Shown here piece after piece: positions 8,284-14,526 of a stretch of DNA of 14,526 nucleotides. The notes beneath the pieces were generated by a model, which was not told the origin of the DNA, did not search any database, and saw only the letters and a list, made by a program, of their open reading frames with translations. Made by a program: the position numbers and the translations under genes. The DNA comes from Lachnospiraceae bacterium UBA4292. GTDB lineage: Bacteria; Bacillota; Clostridia; Lachnospirales; Lachnospiraceae. Every line of letters starts with the position of its first letter. Position 1 is the first letter of the stretch. The DNA is taken from NCBI GenBank assembly GCA_002395865.1, contig DGVE01000104.1, forward strand, positions 1-14,526, read 5' to 3'.

Positions 8284-8312
8284 ATTATACCACAAGCATA
8301 TCCGTCTGTCAA
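8284..8312 (-). promoter_or_regulatory. Consensus sigma-A promoter of the his unit
   Basis: On the minus strand TTGACA (8307-8312) is followed by exactly 17 bases and TATAAT (8284-8289), a perfect match in both boxes with ideal spacing. TG at the extended -10 position (TGGTATAAT) adds strength. The predicted start is near 8277. The -35 box begins two bases after the recU stop codon. Confidence 0.9.
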
Positions 8313-8314
8313 CC

Positions 8315-8848
8315 TCACCTTTCCAGAAGATCCCTCTGCAGACATTCGAGGAAATGCAGTGAGCCCATCTCATTGTGCTCTATCTCATAGCAGCTGCCTT
8401 CTATCTCCTCAAATGTGACGCTCTTCCTTCCGCCGTTTTTAGCCCTGTTATAATATTCCCTGACGGCCTTCATCGGCATATAAAAATACCTTTGTTTATT
8501 GGTGTAAGCTATGATCAGAAAGGAGATACCCTCCTGTTTTTCAAAATCGCTCATGAACAGAAACTGGTGCTCATGGATATTGCTCACGGCAAAGCTCTCC
8601 TGCGCGCACTCCTTCGCGTCAAAGCAGACAGGTATCCCCTGCACAGCGCCTATGTAATCGACCGTCGACTTTTTATCGAAATAAGCGAGAGTGATGTGCT
8701 TCGTCGATTTATCGATATCTATGGGTGTAATGGGTGTGGGTATCTTCTGTATGAGCGCGAGCCCCTGCTCGCGGTATTTATCTATCGTCCTGTTGATGAG
8801 ATCCTCTAAAACACTTCCTCTCAGACCTCTTGTGGACCAGGTTGCCAT
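8315..8848 (-). CDS. recU: Holliday junction resolvase RecU
   Basis: Gram-positive functional counterpart of RuvC that cleaves four-way junctions in recombination and repair. It has 177 residues and starts MATWSTRGLRGSVLEDLIN, with QKIPTPITPI at 34-43, then the nuclease core STVDYIGAVQGIPVCFDAKE with D64, D77 and K79, and IHEHQFLF. In B. subtilis RecU the corresponding active-site residues are D88, E101 and K103, so the E is a D here, a conservative change. No penicillin-binding protein gene lies beside it, unlike the recU-ponA pair of Bacillus. AGGGGAA upstream of the ATG is a good ribosome binding site. It overlaps the pseudouridine synthase gene by 28 bases. Confidence 0.93.
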   Translation of the reverse strand: MATWSTRGLRGSVLEDLINRTIDKYREQGLALIQKIPTPITPIDIDKSTKHITLAYFDKKSTVDYIGAVQGIPVCFDAKECAQESFAVSNIHEHQFLFMSDFEKQEGISFLIIAYTNKQRYFYMPMKAVREYYNRAKNGGRKSVTFEEIEGSCYEIEHNEMGSLHFLECLQRDLLER

Positions 8849-9846
8849 GATAATTCCCCTTTTATTACCTTCATCATACGTGTATCCGGATCTGCCGTAA
8901 AGCTTCTTCCCGCTATATTCCTAAGCTCCTTAAGCTCCTCAGGAAATGTGACCCTGTAGGCATGCAGAAGCTGCGAAGTTACGCCATACTGTGCCTTATA
9001 CCTTGCATTTATCACTCTGTCGCCGTATTTTGTATCACCTATGACAGGATGGCCTATGGAAGCCATGTGCGCCCTTATCTGGTGGGTCCTTCCTGTGTAG
9101 AGCTTTACGAGCAGCAATGAACAATCCGACTCGGATGAGAGCACTTTGTACCCGGTCTTAGCGAAAAGTCCGTACCTGCATCTTTCATGCGAACAATCCT
9201 TTTCGGGAAGATTCGTGACCGTGACGGTATTCGTCTTTTCGTCCTTATCTATGTAGCCGGTGATCATGCCCTCGCCTTCCATCCTGCCGCTTACTATACA
9301 CAGATACTCCTTTGAAAATGCCCTGTCTTTTATCGCCTCGGACAGAGCCTGAGCTCCCGGAAGGGAAAGCGCGCACATTATCAGCCCGGATGTATTTCTG
9401 TCGAGTCTGTTGCAGACCGTCGGATTGAACAGCCCGCTGTCAAAGCCTTTTTCGGACAGATACGATCTGACCATATCGACCACACTCACCGCCCCGGACT
9501 GATCCGGCTGCGACAGAATGCCTGCAGGTTTATTTACAAACAGCACATCCGCGTCCTCATAGATCACTTCAGGCTTAATAACGGTCTTTTTGGAAACCGA
9601 TGACGCACTGTGAGTCCGGGATGCGGCTCCCTTAAACTTCTCGAAGGTCTCATCCGAAAGAAACAGCTTAACGATGTCCCCCTCGCATGTCTTCTCGGAG
9701 CCCGTGGACTTTTTGCCGTTTAATACTATATTCTTTTTGCGAAGCATCTTATAGACGAAGCCGTCCGGCGCCTGAGGAAGGAGCTTGAAAAGATACTTGT
9801 CAAGCCTCTGTCCGGCATCGTTTCTGCCGATAGTCAATTCTTTCAT
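8821..9846 (-). CDS. RluA-family pseudouridine synthase (RluC/RluD-like, S4 domain)
   Basis: Predicted to isomerise uridines in 23S rRNA. An S4-like RNA-binding domain at about residues 1-65 (GQRLDKYLFKLLPQ...) is followed by a linker rich in Ser, Lys and Thr (about 70-90). The RluA catalytic domain begins at EVIYEDADVLFVNKPAGILSQ. The catalytic aspartate is D149 in VCNRLDRNTSGLIMC; the usual HRLD is NRLD here. The C-terminal RTHQIRAHMASIGHPVIGDTKYGD block is intact. Length (341) and the S4 domain resemble RluC, but the exact target position cannot be read from sequence. Its ATG follows the GH28 stop by a single base (TGACATG). Confidence 0.92.
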   Translation of the reverse strand: MKELTIGRNDAGQRLDKYLFKLLPQAPDGFVYKMLRKKNIVLNGKKSTGSEKTCEGDIVKLFLSDETFEKFKGAASRTHSASSVSKKTVIKPEVIYEDADVLFVNKPAGILSQPDQSGAVSVVDMVRSYLSEKGFDSGLFNPTVCNRLDRNTSGLIMCALSLPGAQALSEAIKDRAFSKEYLCIVSGRMEGEGMITGYIDKDEKTNTVTVTNLPEKDCSHERCRYGLFAKTGYKVLSSESDCSLLLVKLYTGRTHQIRAHMASIGHPVIGDTKYGDRVINARYKAQYGVTSQLLHAYRVTFPEELKELRNIAGRSFTADPDTRMMKVIKGELSWQPGPQEV

Positions 9847-9847
9847 G

Positions 9848-11140
9848 TCACAATGTGGTTATACTGTCAGGAAATGCCACGTCGTCCTTCTTACTCAAAA
9901 CTATATCTTCTTCTTTATATCCGTCAAATACCGAGCCGTCGAAACCGATATCAGCGGCACATACACTGAGGTTTTTGAAAGTAAAATCCTTCAGAATAAA
10001 CTGCGAAGGATCGGAATTTACATTGAAATACGTGTCGCATGTAAAGGTACAGTCCTTAAGGGTGATGTTCCTGCACAGCGAGGGAGGAATTGCCTTTCCC
10101 TTCGCGTCGAAGAACTGCCTCCACGGATTGATGTTCAGGAAATTCGCCGCGTGACCGCTCACATTCTCCACAAGAACATTCTCATAACACTGTGGAGTAT
10201 CGGGCCGCATCTTAAGCCAGAGCATGTTGTATCCGGTATCCACGGTGATGTTTCGGAGTATGATATTGTTGTCGTGTATTGATTCTGAGCCGAAGGTCAG
10301 ACAGCCGTGGCAGAAGCCGAAATCACAGTCCTCTATGATCACTCTCTCGTTGGCTCCGTTCTCCGTCGCACTGTCCGCATCCGGGCCCTTGCCGCCCTTT
10401 AACGCCACGGCATCGTCATTTACAGCCATGTAACAGTTTTTCACATGCACCATGCGGCAGGCATCGATATCTATGGCATCGGTACTGGGCGCTCCCACAG
10501 GCTCATGCGGTGATGTAATGCGACAGTCGATATATCTGACACGCTCGCACTTGTACAGGTGATTCGTCCAGAAGGCGGAATCGCGCATGGTAACTCCGCA
10601 GACTGTGACATTCCTCGAGTTCGATATGAACACGAGTCTGGGCCTCTGCTCGTCCTTGTTGGTGCAGTCCTTATTCCAGGCCCTCCTGCACCAGAACTGC
10701 TTCCAGTAACGAAGGCCGTTTCCGTCGATCACGCCGCTTCCGGCTATCACGAAGCCGTCCATACCGTCCGCGTTTATGAGCGCGGGGAAATAGTCGCAGC
10801 TCTGCCCCTCGATGCGTGTAAATGTCACGGGGAAATCGCATATATCGTCGCTTCCCTTTAATACGGCACCCTCACTGAGATACAGATTAACTCCGTTCTT
10901 AAAATTCAGCGCACCGCTTATATATACTCCGGGATCGACCACGATCACTCCGCCGTCCTCACCTGCCACTCTGTCGATAAGTGACTGAATGCTCTTCGTC
11001 TGTACATGGTCAGACGGAAATATGCCGTATTCATTAAAATGATACTGCTTTCCGAGAGTTTCTATATCCGGAATATTTATGTCATAAAACCAGTCGTCTA
11101 TCCTGCTTCCGTCCGGGAAGCTTGTTCTGTCATTGATCAT
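9848..11140 (-). CDS. Glycoside hydrolase family 28 (polygalacturonase-like), cytoplasmic
   Basis: Parallel beta-helix enzyme expected to hydrolyse galacturonic-acid linkages in pectin or rhamnogalacturonan oligosaccharides. Family motifs are recognisable: STDAIDID (D221), VNDDAVALKGG (D242, D243), CHGCLTFGSE (H278) and LWLKMRPDTPQ (K310, R312, in place of the classical R-x-K). These match the three catalytic aspartates, the histidine and the basic substrate-binding pair of GH28. The N-terminus MINDRTSFPDGSRIDDWFYD shows no signal peptide, so it probably acts inside the cell on imported oligomers, consistent with exo-action. It overlaps the upstream membrane-protein gene by four bases (ATGA) and is one base from the pseudouridine synthase, so it is translationally embedded in a housekeeping unit. 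No transporter or regulator gene for sugars is nearby. Confidence 0.9.
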   Translation of the reverse strand: MINDRTSFPDGSRIDDWFYDINIPDIETLGKQYHFNEYGIFPSDHVQTKSIQSLIDRVAGEDGGVIVVDPGVYISGALNFKNGVNLYLSEGAVLKGSDDICDFPVTFTRIEGQSCDYFPALINADGMDGFVIAGSGVIDGNGLRYWKQFWCRRAWNKDCTNKDEQRPRLVFISNSRNVTVCGVTMRDSAFWTNHLYKCERVRYIDCRITSPHEPVGAPSTDAIDIDACRMVHVKNCYMAVNDDAVALKGGKGPDADSATENGANERVIIEDCDFGFCHGCLTFGSESIHDNNIILRNITVDTGYNMLWLKMRPDTPQCYENVLVENVSGHAANFLNINPWRQFFDAKGKAIPPSLCRNITLKDCTFTCDTYFNVNSDPSQFILKDFTFKNLSVCAADIGFDGSVFDGYKEEDIVLSKKDDVAFPDSITTL

Positions 11141-11706
11141 ATCGATATATTCAGCAGTACACCTTCCGCCTGCAAAAGCTTGTCATCCGCGTCCTTTCTG
11201 GAAATGATCTCCACATTCTTGAGACGCTTTATGAAATCCTTGAATGAAGTGAATATCTTTACATGTGTCTGGATGCCGTTGGCCGAGAGCATACCTTTTA
11301 TGTACTCCTCGTACTTGTCTGTGTTGTCATAGGTATTACGGCTGACAGCTATCACACCGCTGTCCGTGACGCAGATATAGTCGAGAAGGACAGTCTTCAT
11401 AGATGGAGAGGTTATGGCGCATTCAGTGATCATTATACCCTCACCGACTGCGTCCCGCACCTGCTCGTACTCGTCCGTTCCCGTCATCTTATACGGAAGC
11501 ATGACCACAAAAAGCGTCACGAAATATGACGCGGGAAGAGCTGTAAGCACCGCACATACCTTGGCTATCTTCGCTGAGCCGTCCTCTTTGCCCCCCAGCA
11601 CGAAAAAGAGCAGACCAATCACGACAAAAAGAGCCGTTCCGACCACGATGTACAGATACTTTTTTCTGCGCAGATATCCTCTTTTTCCTTTTCTTAAACT
11701 CATCAT
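11137..11706 (-). CDS. Unrecognised membrane protein with two N-terminal helices
   Basis: I do not recognise the family. The 189-residue protein opens with a strongly basic stretch (MMSLRKGKRGYLRRKK), then two hydrophobic segments at about 17-38 and 47-71 joined by a short polar loop. The basic N-terminus predicts a cytoplasmic N-terminus, a helical hairpin in the membrane and a cytoplasmic soluble domain from about 72 to 189. That domain alternates short hydrophobic strands (TVLLDYICVTDSGVIAVS) with a helical, lysine-rich stretch (SFKDFIKRLKN). No catalytic motif stands out. The start three bases after the RsuA-family stop has no clear ribosome binding site; a second ATG follows directly. 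Its stop overlaps the GH28 start (ATGA). Function unknown. Confidence 0.8.
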   Translation of the reverse strand: MMSLRKGKRGYLRRKKYLYIVVGTALFVVIGLLFFVLGGKEDGSAKIAKVCAVLTALPASYFVTLFVVMLPYKMTGTDEYEQVRDAVGEGIMITECAITSPSMKTVLLDYICVTDSGVIAVSRNTYDNTDKYEEYIKGMLSANGIQTHVKIFTSFKDFIKRLKNVEIISRKDADDKLLQAEGVLLNISI

Positions 11707-11709
11707 GGA

Positions 11710-12423
11710 TCAGTTGCAATGCCTGAGGGCATCGATCTCCTCTTCTGTCAGATTTCGCGAACCGCCCGCACCCAGACTTTCGTCGAGCACGAGAGGTCCT
11801 ATAGACAGGCGCTTCAGATACGTCAGATCACAGCCGACAGCCTTCATCATCCGCTTGACCTGATGGAACTTGCCCTCGTGTATCGTCAGAAGAGCGCTGT
11901 TTTCGCTCTGCACCTTAAGCCTGGCCGGAAGCGCGGTCAGTTCCTCATCGCACACGATACCTTCAGCCATCTTCTGCGCCGCATCGTCCGGTATCTTCAC
12001 GTCCGTCTCTAAATAATATACCTTATCCACATGCCTCTTCGGTGAGAGCAGCCTGTGGATCATCTCGCCGTCATTTGTGATGAGCAGCAGTCCCTCCGTA
12101 TCGATATCCAGTCTTCCGGCTATCGATAGATCGCTCCTCGCGCTGTCGATAAGCTCCATTACGGTCTTCTGCTTCCTGTCCTCTGTAGCGCTTATATATC
12201 CTGCGGGTTTATAGAGCATGATATACTCATACTCGGAGTATGCAACCCTCACACCGTCCAGCTTCAGTTCATCCGTCTTCGGATCGATCTTTACGGAAGG
12301 GTCGTTTATAACAACATTGTTTAACATTATGCGGCCTTTTTTGGCCATCTGTCTTATCTGGCTTCTGGAGCCCGCGCCGGTCTTTCCCAGAAGCTGATCT
12401 ATCCTTATCCTGTCTACTGCCAT
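11710..12423 (-). CDS. RsuA-family pseudouridine synthase
   Basis: Predicted rRNA uridine isomerase of the RsuA/RluB/RluE/RluF family. An S4 domain occupies about residues 4-55 (RIRIDQLLGKTGAGSRSQIRQMAKKGRI). The catalytic domain shows YKPAGYISATEDRKQKTVMELI and IAGRLDIDTEGLLLITNDG with catalytic D106, then SPKRHVDKVYYLE and the C-terminal EGKFHQVKRMMKAVGC block. The ATED pattern after KPAG resembles RsuA (16S U516) more than RluB, but this is a judgement, not proof. The 237-residue length is normal. It overlaps the methyltransferase gene by 10 bases. Confidence 0.92.
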   Translation of the reverse strand: MAVDRIRIDQLLGKTGAGSRSQIRQMAKKGRIMLNNVVINDPSVKIDPKTDELKLDGVRVAYSEYEYIMLYKPAGYISATEDRKQKTVMELIDSARSDLSIAGRLDIDTEGLLLITNDGEMIHRLLSPKRHVDKVYYLETDVKIPDDAAQKMAEGIVCDEELTALPARLKVQSENSALLTIHEGKFHQVKRMMKAVGCDLTYLKRLSIGPLVLDESLGAGGSRNLTEEEIDALRHCN

Positions 12424-13781
12424 CTCCAGCCCTGCAAATACTTATTCTTGAGTGTACCTCCGCCGAGCTTGCCCCAGCCGAGAGGATGACCGTCCACACA
12501 TACGAGCTTAAGTCCGTCGCCGCACTCATCCGAATCTATGGTCTCACCCTTCAGATACTTTAGGACTCTGGGATCCTCCAGCTTCAGGTCTATACATCCG
12601 TCATATTCATCCCTCTTGAGGTTCATAGCAAGTGCCTGTGAGGGCTCAAAACGGTTCTTTTTTATCTCGCCGATGAAGAGTCCGGTCCTCATGATGCGAA
12701 GTCCGGACAGATCCGCAAGACCCTCAGGAATGTAATAGACCTTCCCCTCCTGCTTCAGCTCAAATCTGTGCGGATCGAAGGACCTGTCGATGCACTTAAG
12801 GAAATCGGTAAATTCGGTATTCTTACCAAGCTCTTTCGCGGCTTTAGAGGTACGATAGGCAGCGGCAGTTGTCTCTTCGCCTTCCCCTGACTTTTTAAGA
12901 AGGGCAAGAAAATGCCCCTCGCCCTCCATCCTGTGAGGGAATATGCGCACACACTTGGAATACTCGTCTCCGCAGTCGGTATACCCTTTACTGAAACCCT
13001 CGTAGCCATCTATATCGAGAAGCGAAAAATCCGGGTGATTATCAATAAACCACGCGATATTCTCCTCGTTCTCCATCTTAGCGAAGGTGCAGGTGCTGTA
13101 CATCAAAAGTCCGCCGGGCTTAAGCATGGAGGCGGCATAGCCGAGTATCTGCCTCTGAAGAGCGCAGAATCTCTCGTTGCTGCCCTCATCCCACGCCTTC
13201 ATAACTGCGGTGTCCTTCCGAAACATCCCCTCACCGGAGCAGGGAGCATCTATAAGCACCTTGTCAAAGAAGCCTCTAAGCCTGCCCGCAAGCTTTTCGG
13301 GGCTGTCACTGGTGATCACCGCATTGCCGATGCCGAAAAGCTCGATGTTTTTAAGAAGTGCCTGCGCGCGTGAATTGCTGATGTCGTTTGTGAATAAAAG
13401 CCCCGTGCCGCCCAGCTTTGCTCCGAGCTCGGTGCTCTTGCCTCCCGGAGCAGCACATATATCCAGTACCTTGTCCCCGGGCTTTATATCGAGCCTGTTC
13501 GCGGGGGTCATGGCTGAGGGCTCCTGTAGATAATAGAGGCCTGCGTAATAGTAGGGATGCTTGGCAGGGCGCACATCGCCCTTGTAGAAATATCCGTTAT
13601 CTATCCACGGTATACGACGCAGATCATATTCTTCCAGCCCCTTAGGAACGGTATCTGTCTTAAGCCTGTTCAGGCGAAGGCCGTAGAGCCTTTCGTCATT
13701 AAAACACGCCAGATATCTCTCATATTCTTCAGGTCCCAGAAGAGACCTCATATTCTCTGAAAACTTAACAGGAAGCTCCAT
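12414..13781 (-). CDS. RsmF-like rRNA cytosine-C5 methyltransferase (NOL1/NOP2/Sun family)
   Basis: SAM-dependent enzyme predicted to make m5C in 16S rRNA. The Rossmann domain carries motif I VLDICAAPGGKSTELG (about 105-120), motif IV DAPCSGEGMFRKD with C181, and motif VI YSTCTF with catalytic nucleophile C231, the two-cysteine arrangement of RsmB/RsmF enzymes. The C-terminal region (about 300-455) ends in GHPLGWGKLGGGTLKNKYLQGWRWQ, typical of the PUA-like tail of RsmF in Firmicutes. Length 455 is in range. AGGGTGAT lies directly before the ATG and can act as a ribosome binding site. A 9-bp hairpin lies 16 bases upstream of the ATG. The exact rRNA position modified cannot be read from the sequence. 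Confidence 0.92.
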   Translation of the reverse strand: MELPVKFSENMRSLLGPEEYERYLACFNDERLYGLRLNRLKTDTVPKGLEEYDLRRIPWIDNGYFYKGDVRPAKHPYYYAGLYYLQEPSAMTPANRLDIKPGDKVLDICAAPGGKSTELGAKLGGTGLLFTNDISNSRAQALLKNIELFGIGNAVITSDSPEKLAGRLRGFFDKVLIDAPCSGEGMFRKDTAVMKAWDEGSNERFCALQRQILGYAASMLKPGGLLMYSTCTFAKMENEENIAWFIDNHPDFSLLDIDGYEGFSKGYTDCGDEYSKCVRIFPHRMEGEGHFLALLKKSGEGEETTAAAYRTSKAAKELGKNTEFTDFLKCIDRSFDPHRFELKQEGKVYYIPEGLADLSGLRIMRTGLFIGEIKKNRFEPSQALAMNLKRDEYDGCIDLKLEDPRVLKYLKGETIDSDECGDGLKLVCVDGHPLGWGKLGGGTLKNKYLQGWRWQ

Positions 13782-13797
13782 ATCACCCTACAACTAT

Positions 13798-13823
13798 AGC
13801 CGAAGACCGTCAGATCTTCGGCT
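13798..13823 (-). other. Intercistronic hairpin upstream of the rRNA methyltransferase gene
   Basis: Perfect 9-bp inverted repeat AGCCGAAGA/TCTTCGGCT with an 8-base loop in the only sizeable gap of this block (13782-13852). On the minus strand it is followed by ATAGTTGTAGG, not a run of T, so it is a poor intrinsic terminator. It could be a weak terminator, an mRNA-stabilising element or a processing site. Confidence 0.45.
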
Positions 13824-13852
13824 GATGAAACATTTTGATTATAACGCGGAAA

Positions 13853-14401
13853 CTATTCTGCCTCCGGTTCGCTGACAAGCTCAGCCCTGTTGGCCTTTAC
13901 CTGCTTCAGGCTGGACTCACAGGAATCCACGAAGCCCTGGAACTGTCTGGAAGTGTTTGCAAGTGTGGTCTCGATAGCGCCCTCGAGGTTTGCGAGAAGA
14001 TCATCTGTGTACTGAATAGCGCTGGTAGTGATCTCGTCTGCGTCGCGGTTTGCGTCCGCAACGATCTGCTCAGCCTTCATTCTGGCTTCCTTCACGATAT
14101 TGTCTGCGATCTCCTGTGCGCGTGTAACGATATCATGCTCGTTGATCATGCGCTCGATCTTTTTCTTGGTGTCCTCGATCATCTCATCTGAACGCTCCTG
14201 AGCCTCCTCGACGATGCGGTCGCGGTTGCTGATGATCTTCTGTGCCTTCTTGACTTCATCGGGGCACTTAGTCCTCAGCTCATCCAAGTATTCCTCTATC
14301 TGCTCTCTATCAACATCGATCTTGGTCGATGAAAATGCCTTCGGCTTACAGCTGGAGATATAATCCTCCATTTGCTCAATGATGCTCTCTAACTTGCTCA
14401 T
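13853..14401 (-). CDS. Coiled-coil protein, V-type ATPase subunit E/H-like
   Basis: A 182-residue hydrophilic protein dominated by a charged helix. From about 55 to 150 it shows long alanine-, glutamate- and lysine-rich heptad-like sequence (EEAQERSDEMIEDTKKKIER, AQEIADNIVKEARMKAEQIV), similar in style to peripheral-stalk subunits of rotary ATPases and to DivIVA/GpsB-type coils. There is no signal peptide or membrane segment. Such genes often sit after coaD in Lachnospiraceae and are annotated as ATPase or hypothetical; I find no evidence for a true ATPase here because no other ATPase subunit gene is present in the window. AAGGAGG four bases before the ATG is a strong ribosome binding site. 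Role unknown; a scaffold function is a guess. Confidence 0.8.
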   Translation of the reverse strand: MSKLESIIEQMEDYISSCKPKAFSSTKIDVDREQIEEYLDELRTKCPDEVKKAQKIISNRDRIVEEAQERSDEMIEDTKKKIERMINEHDIVTRAQEIADNIVKEARMKAEQIVADANRDADEITTSAIQYTDDLLANLEGAIETTLANTSRQFQGFVDSCESSLKQVKANRAELVSEPEAE

Positions 14402-14427
14402 ACTTCCTCCTTGACTGAACTCGAAGC

Positions 14428-14526
14428 TTAAAGCTTCACCATTTTTTTGTGAACGATCTCCGCGATGCCCTCAGGCACAAACTCATCCACATCACCCTTG
14501 TAGTAGGATACCTCCTTGACTATGGA
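14428..14526 (-). CDS. coaD: 3' end of coaD, phosphopantetheine adenylyltransferase (partial)
   Basis: The last 32 codons of a gene entering from the right edge. Translation from 14526 gives SIVKEVSYYKGDVDEFVPEG and then IAEIVHKKMVKL before TAA at 14428-14430. The SIVKEV...GDV..FVPEG pattern is the conserved C-terminus of CoaD, which makes dephospho-CoA from 4'-phosphopantetheine and ATP. The coiled-coil gene starts 26 bases after its stop, so the two are probably co-transcribed. The reading frame was too short to stand alone and is called by family pattern and position. Confidence 0.8.
   Translation of the reverse strand, partial: SIVKEVSYYKGDVDEFVPEGIAEIVHKKMVKL

Noticed and set aside
11380..11480. 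Possible NERD-like nuclease pattern in the membrane protein (LLDYICVTDSGVIAVS)
   Set aside because: It resembles the strand pattern of NERD domains only loosely and lacks the conserved E-x-K catalytic residues.
13838..13843. TATAAT on the minus strand in the gap before the rRNA methyltransferase gene
   Set aside because: No -35-like hexamer at 16-18 bases and no extended -10, so I do not call a promoter.
14423..14437. 15-base palindrome GAAGCTT-T-AAGCTTC (as read on the minus strand) over the coaD stop codon
   Set aside because: Almost no loop is possible and no T-run follows; likely a chance AT-rich palindrome.

Overview
This 14.5 kb window is ordinary-density Firmicutes chromosome, most likely from an anaerobic Lachnospiraceae-type member of the Clostridia (for example a plant-fibre-degrading gut or rumen organism). 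Support for this: a stand-alone RecU resolvase, a short HisG paired with HisZ, a TIGR03960/TIGR03936-type radical-SAM pair next to an RNase E/G, a coiled-coil gene after coaD, and a cytoplasmic GH28 pectin-type hydrolase. Taxonomy is inferred from protein families only. Every gene lies on the minus strand, and no gene-free stretch exceeds 300 bases.

Reading with transcription (right to left), the first block runs from position 14526 to 8315. It holds the 3' end of coaD, a coiled-coil protein, an RsmF-like rRNA m5C methyltransferase, an RsuA-family pseudouridine synthase, an unrecognised two-helix membrane protein, a GH28 glycoside hydrolase, an RluA-family pseudouridine synthase and RecU. Apart from one 71-base gap with a hairpin, the genes overlap or nearly touch, so this looks like one housekeeping transcription unit with a carbohydrate enzyme set inside it.

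The second block runs from 8312 to 135. It opens with a perfect-consensus promoter (TTGACA, 17 bases, TATAAT) followed by two tandem TTAG-N3-GCTA operator-like sites. It then carries hisZ, hisG, hisD, hisA and hisI, and continues without a break into a B12-binding-type radical SAM protein, its partner protein and an RNase E/G. HisZ and HisG together make ATP phosphoribosyltransferase (step 1), HisI is step 3, HisA is step 4, and HisD does the last two oxidations. hisB, hisC, hisE, hisF and hisH are absent here and must lie elsewhere if the organism makes histidine. At the left edge a tRNA-Thr(CGT) with its own strong promoter lies just after the RNase gene, where rplU-rpmA often follows in related genomes.

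I did not find a convincing undescribed system. The points most worth following are the tandem operator at the his promoter, the poorly paired acceptor stem of the tRNA at a possible synteny breakpoint, the membrane protein/GH28 pair embedded among RNA-modification genes, and the coupling of histidine genes to the radical SAM/RNase genes.
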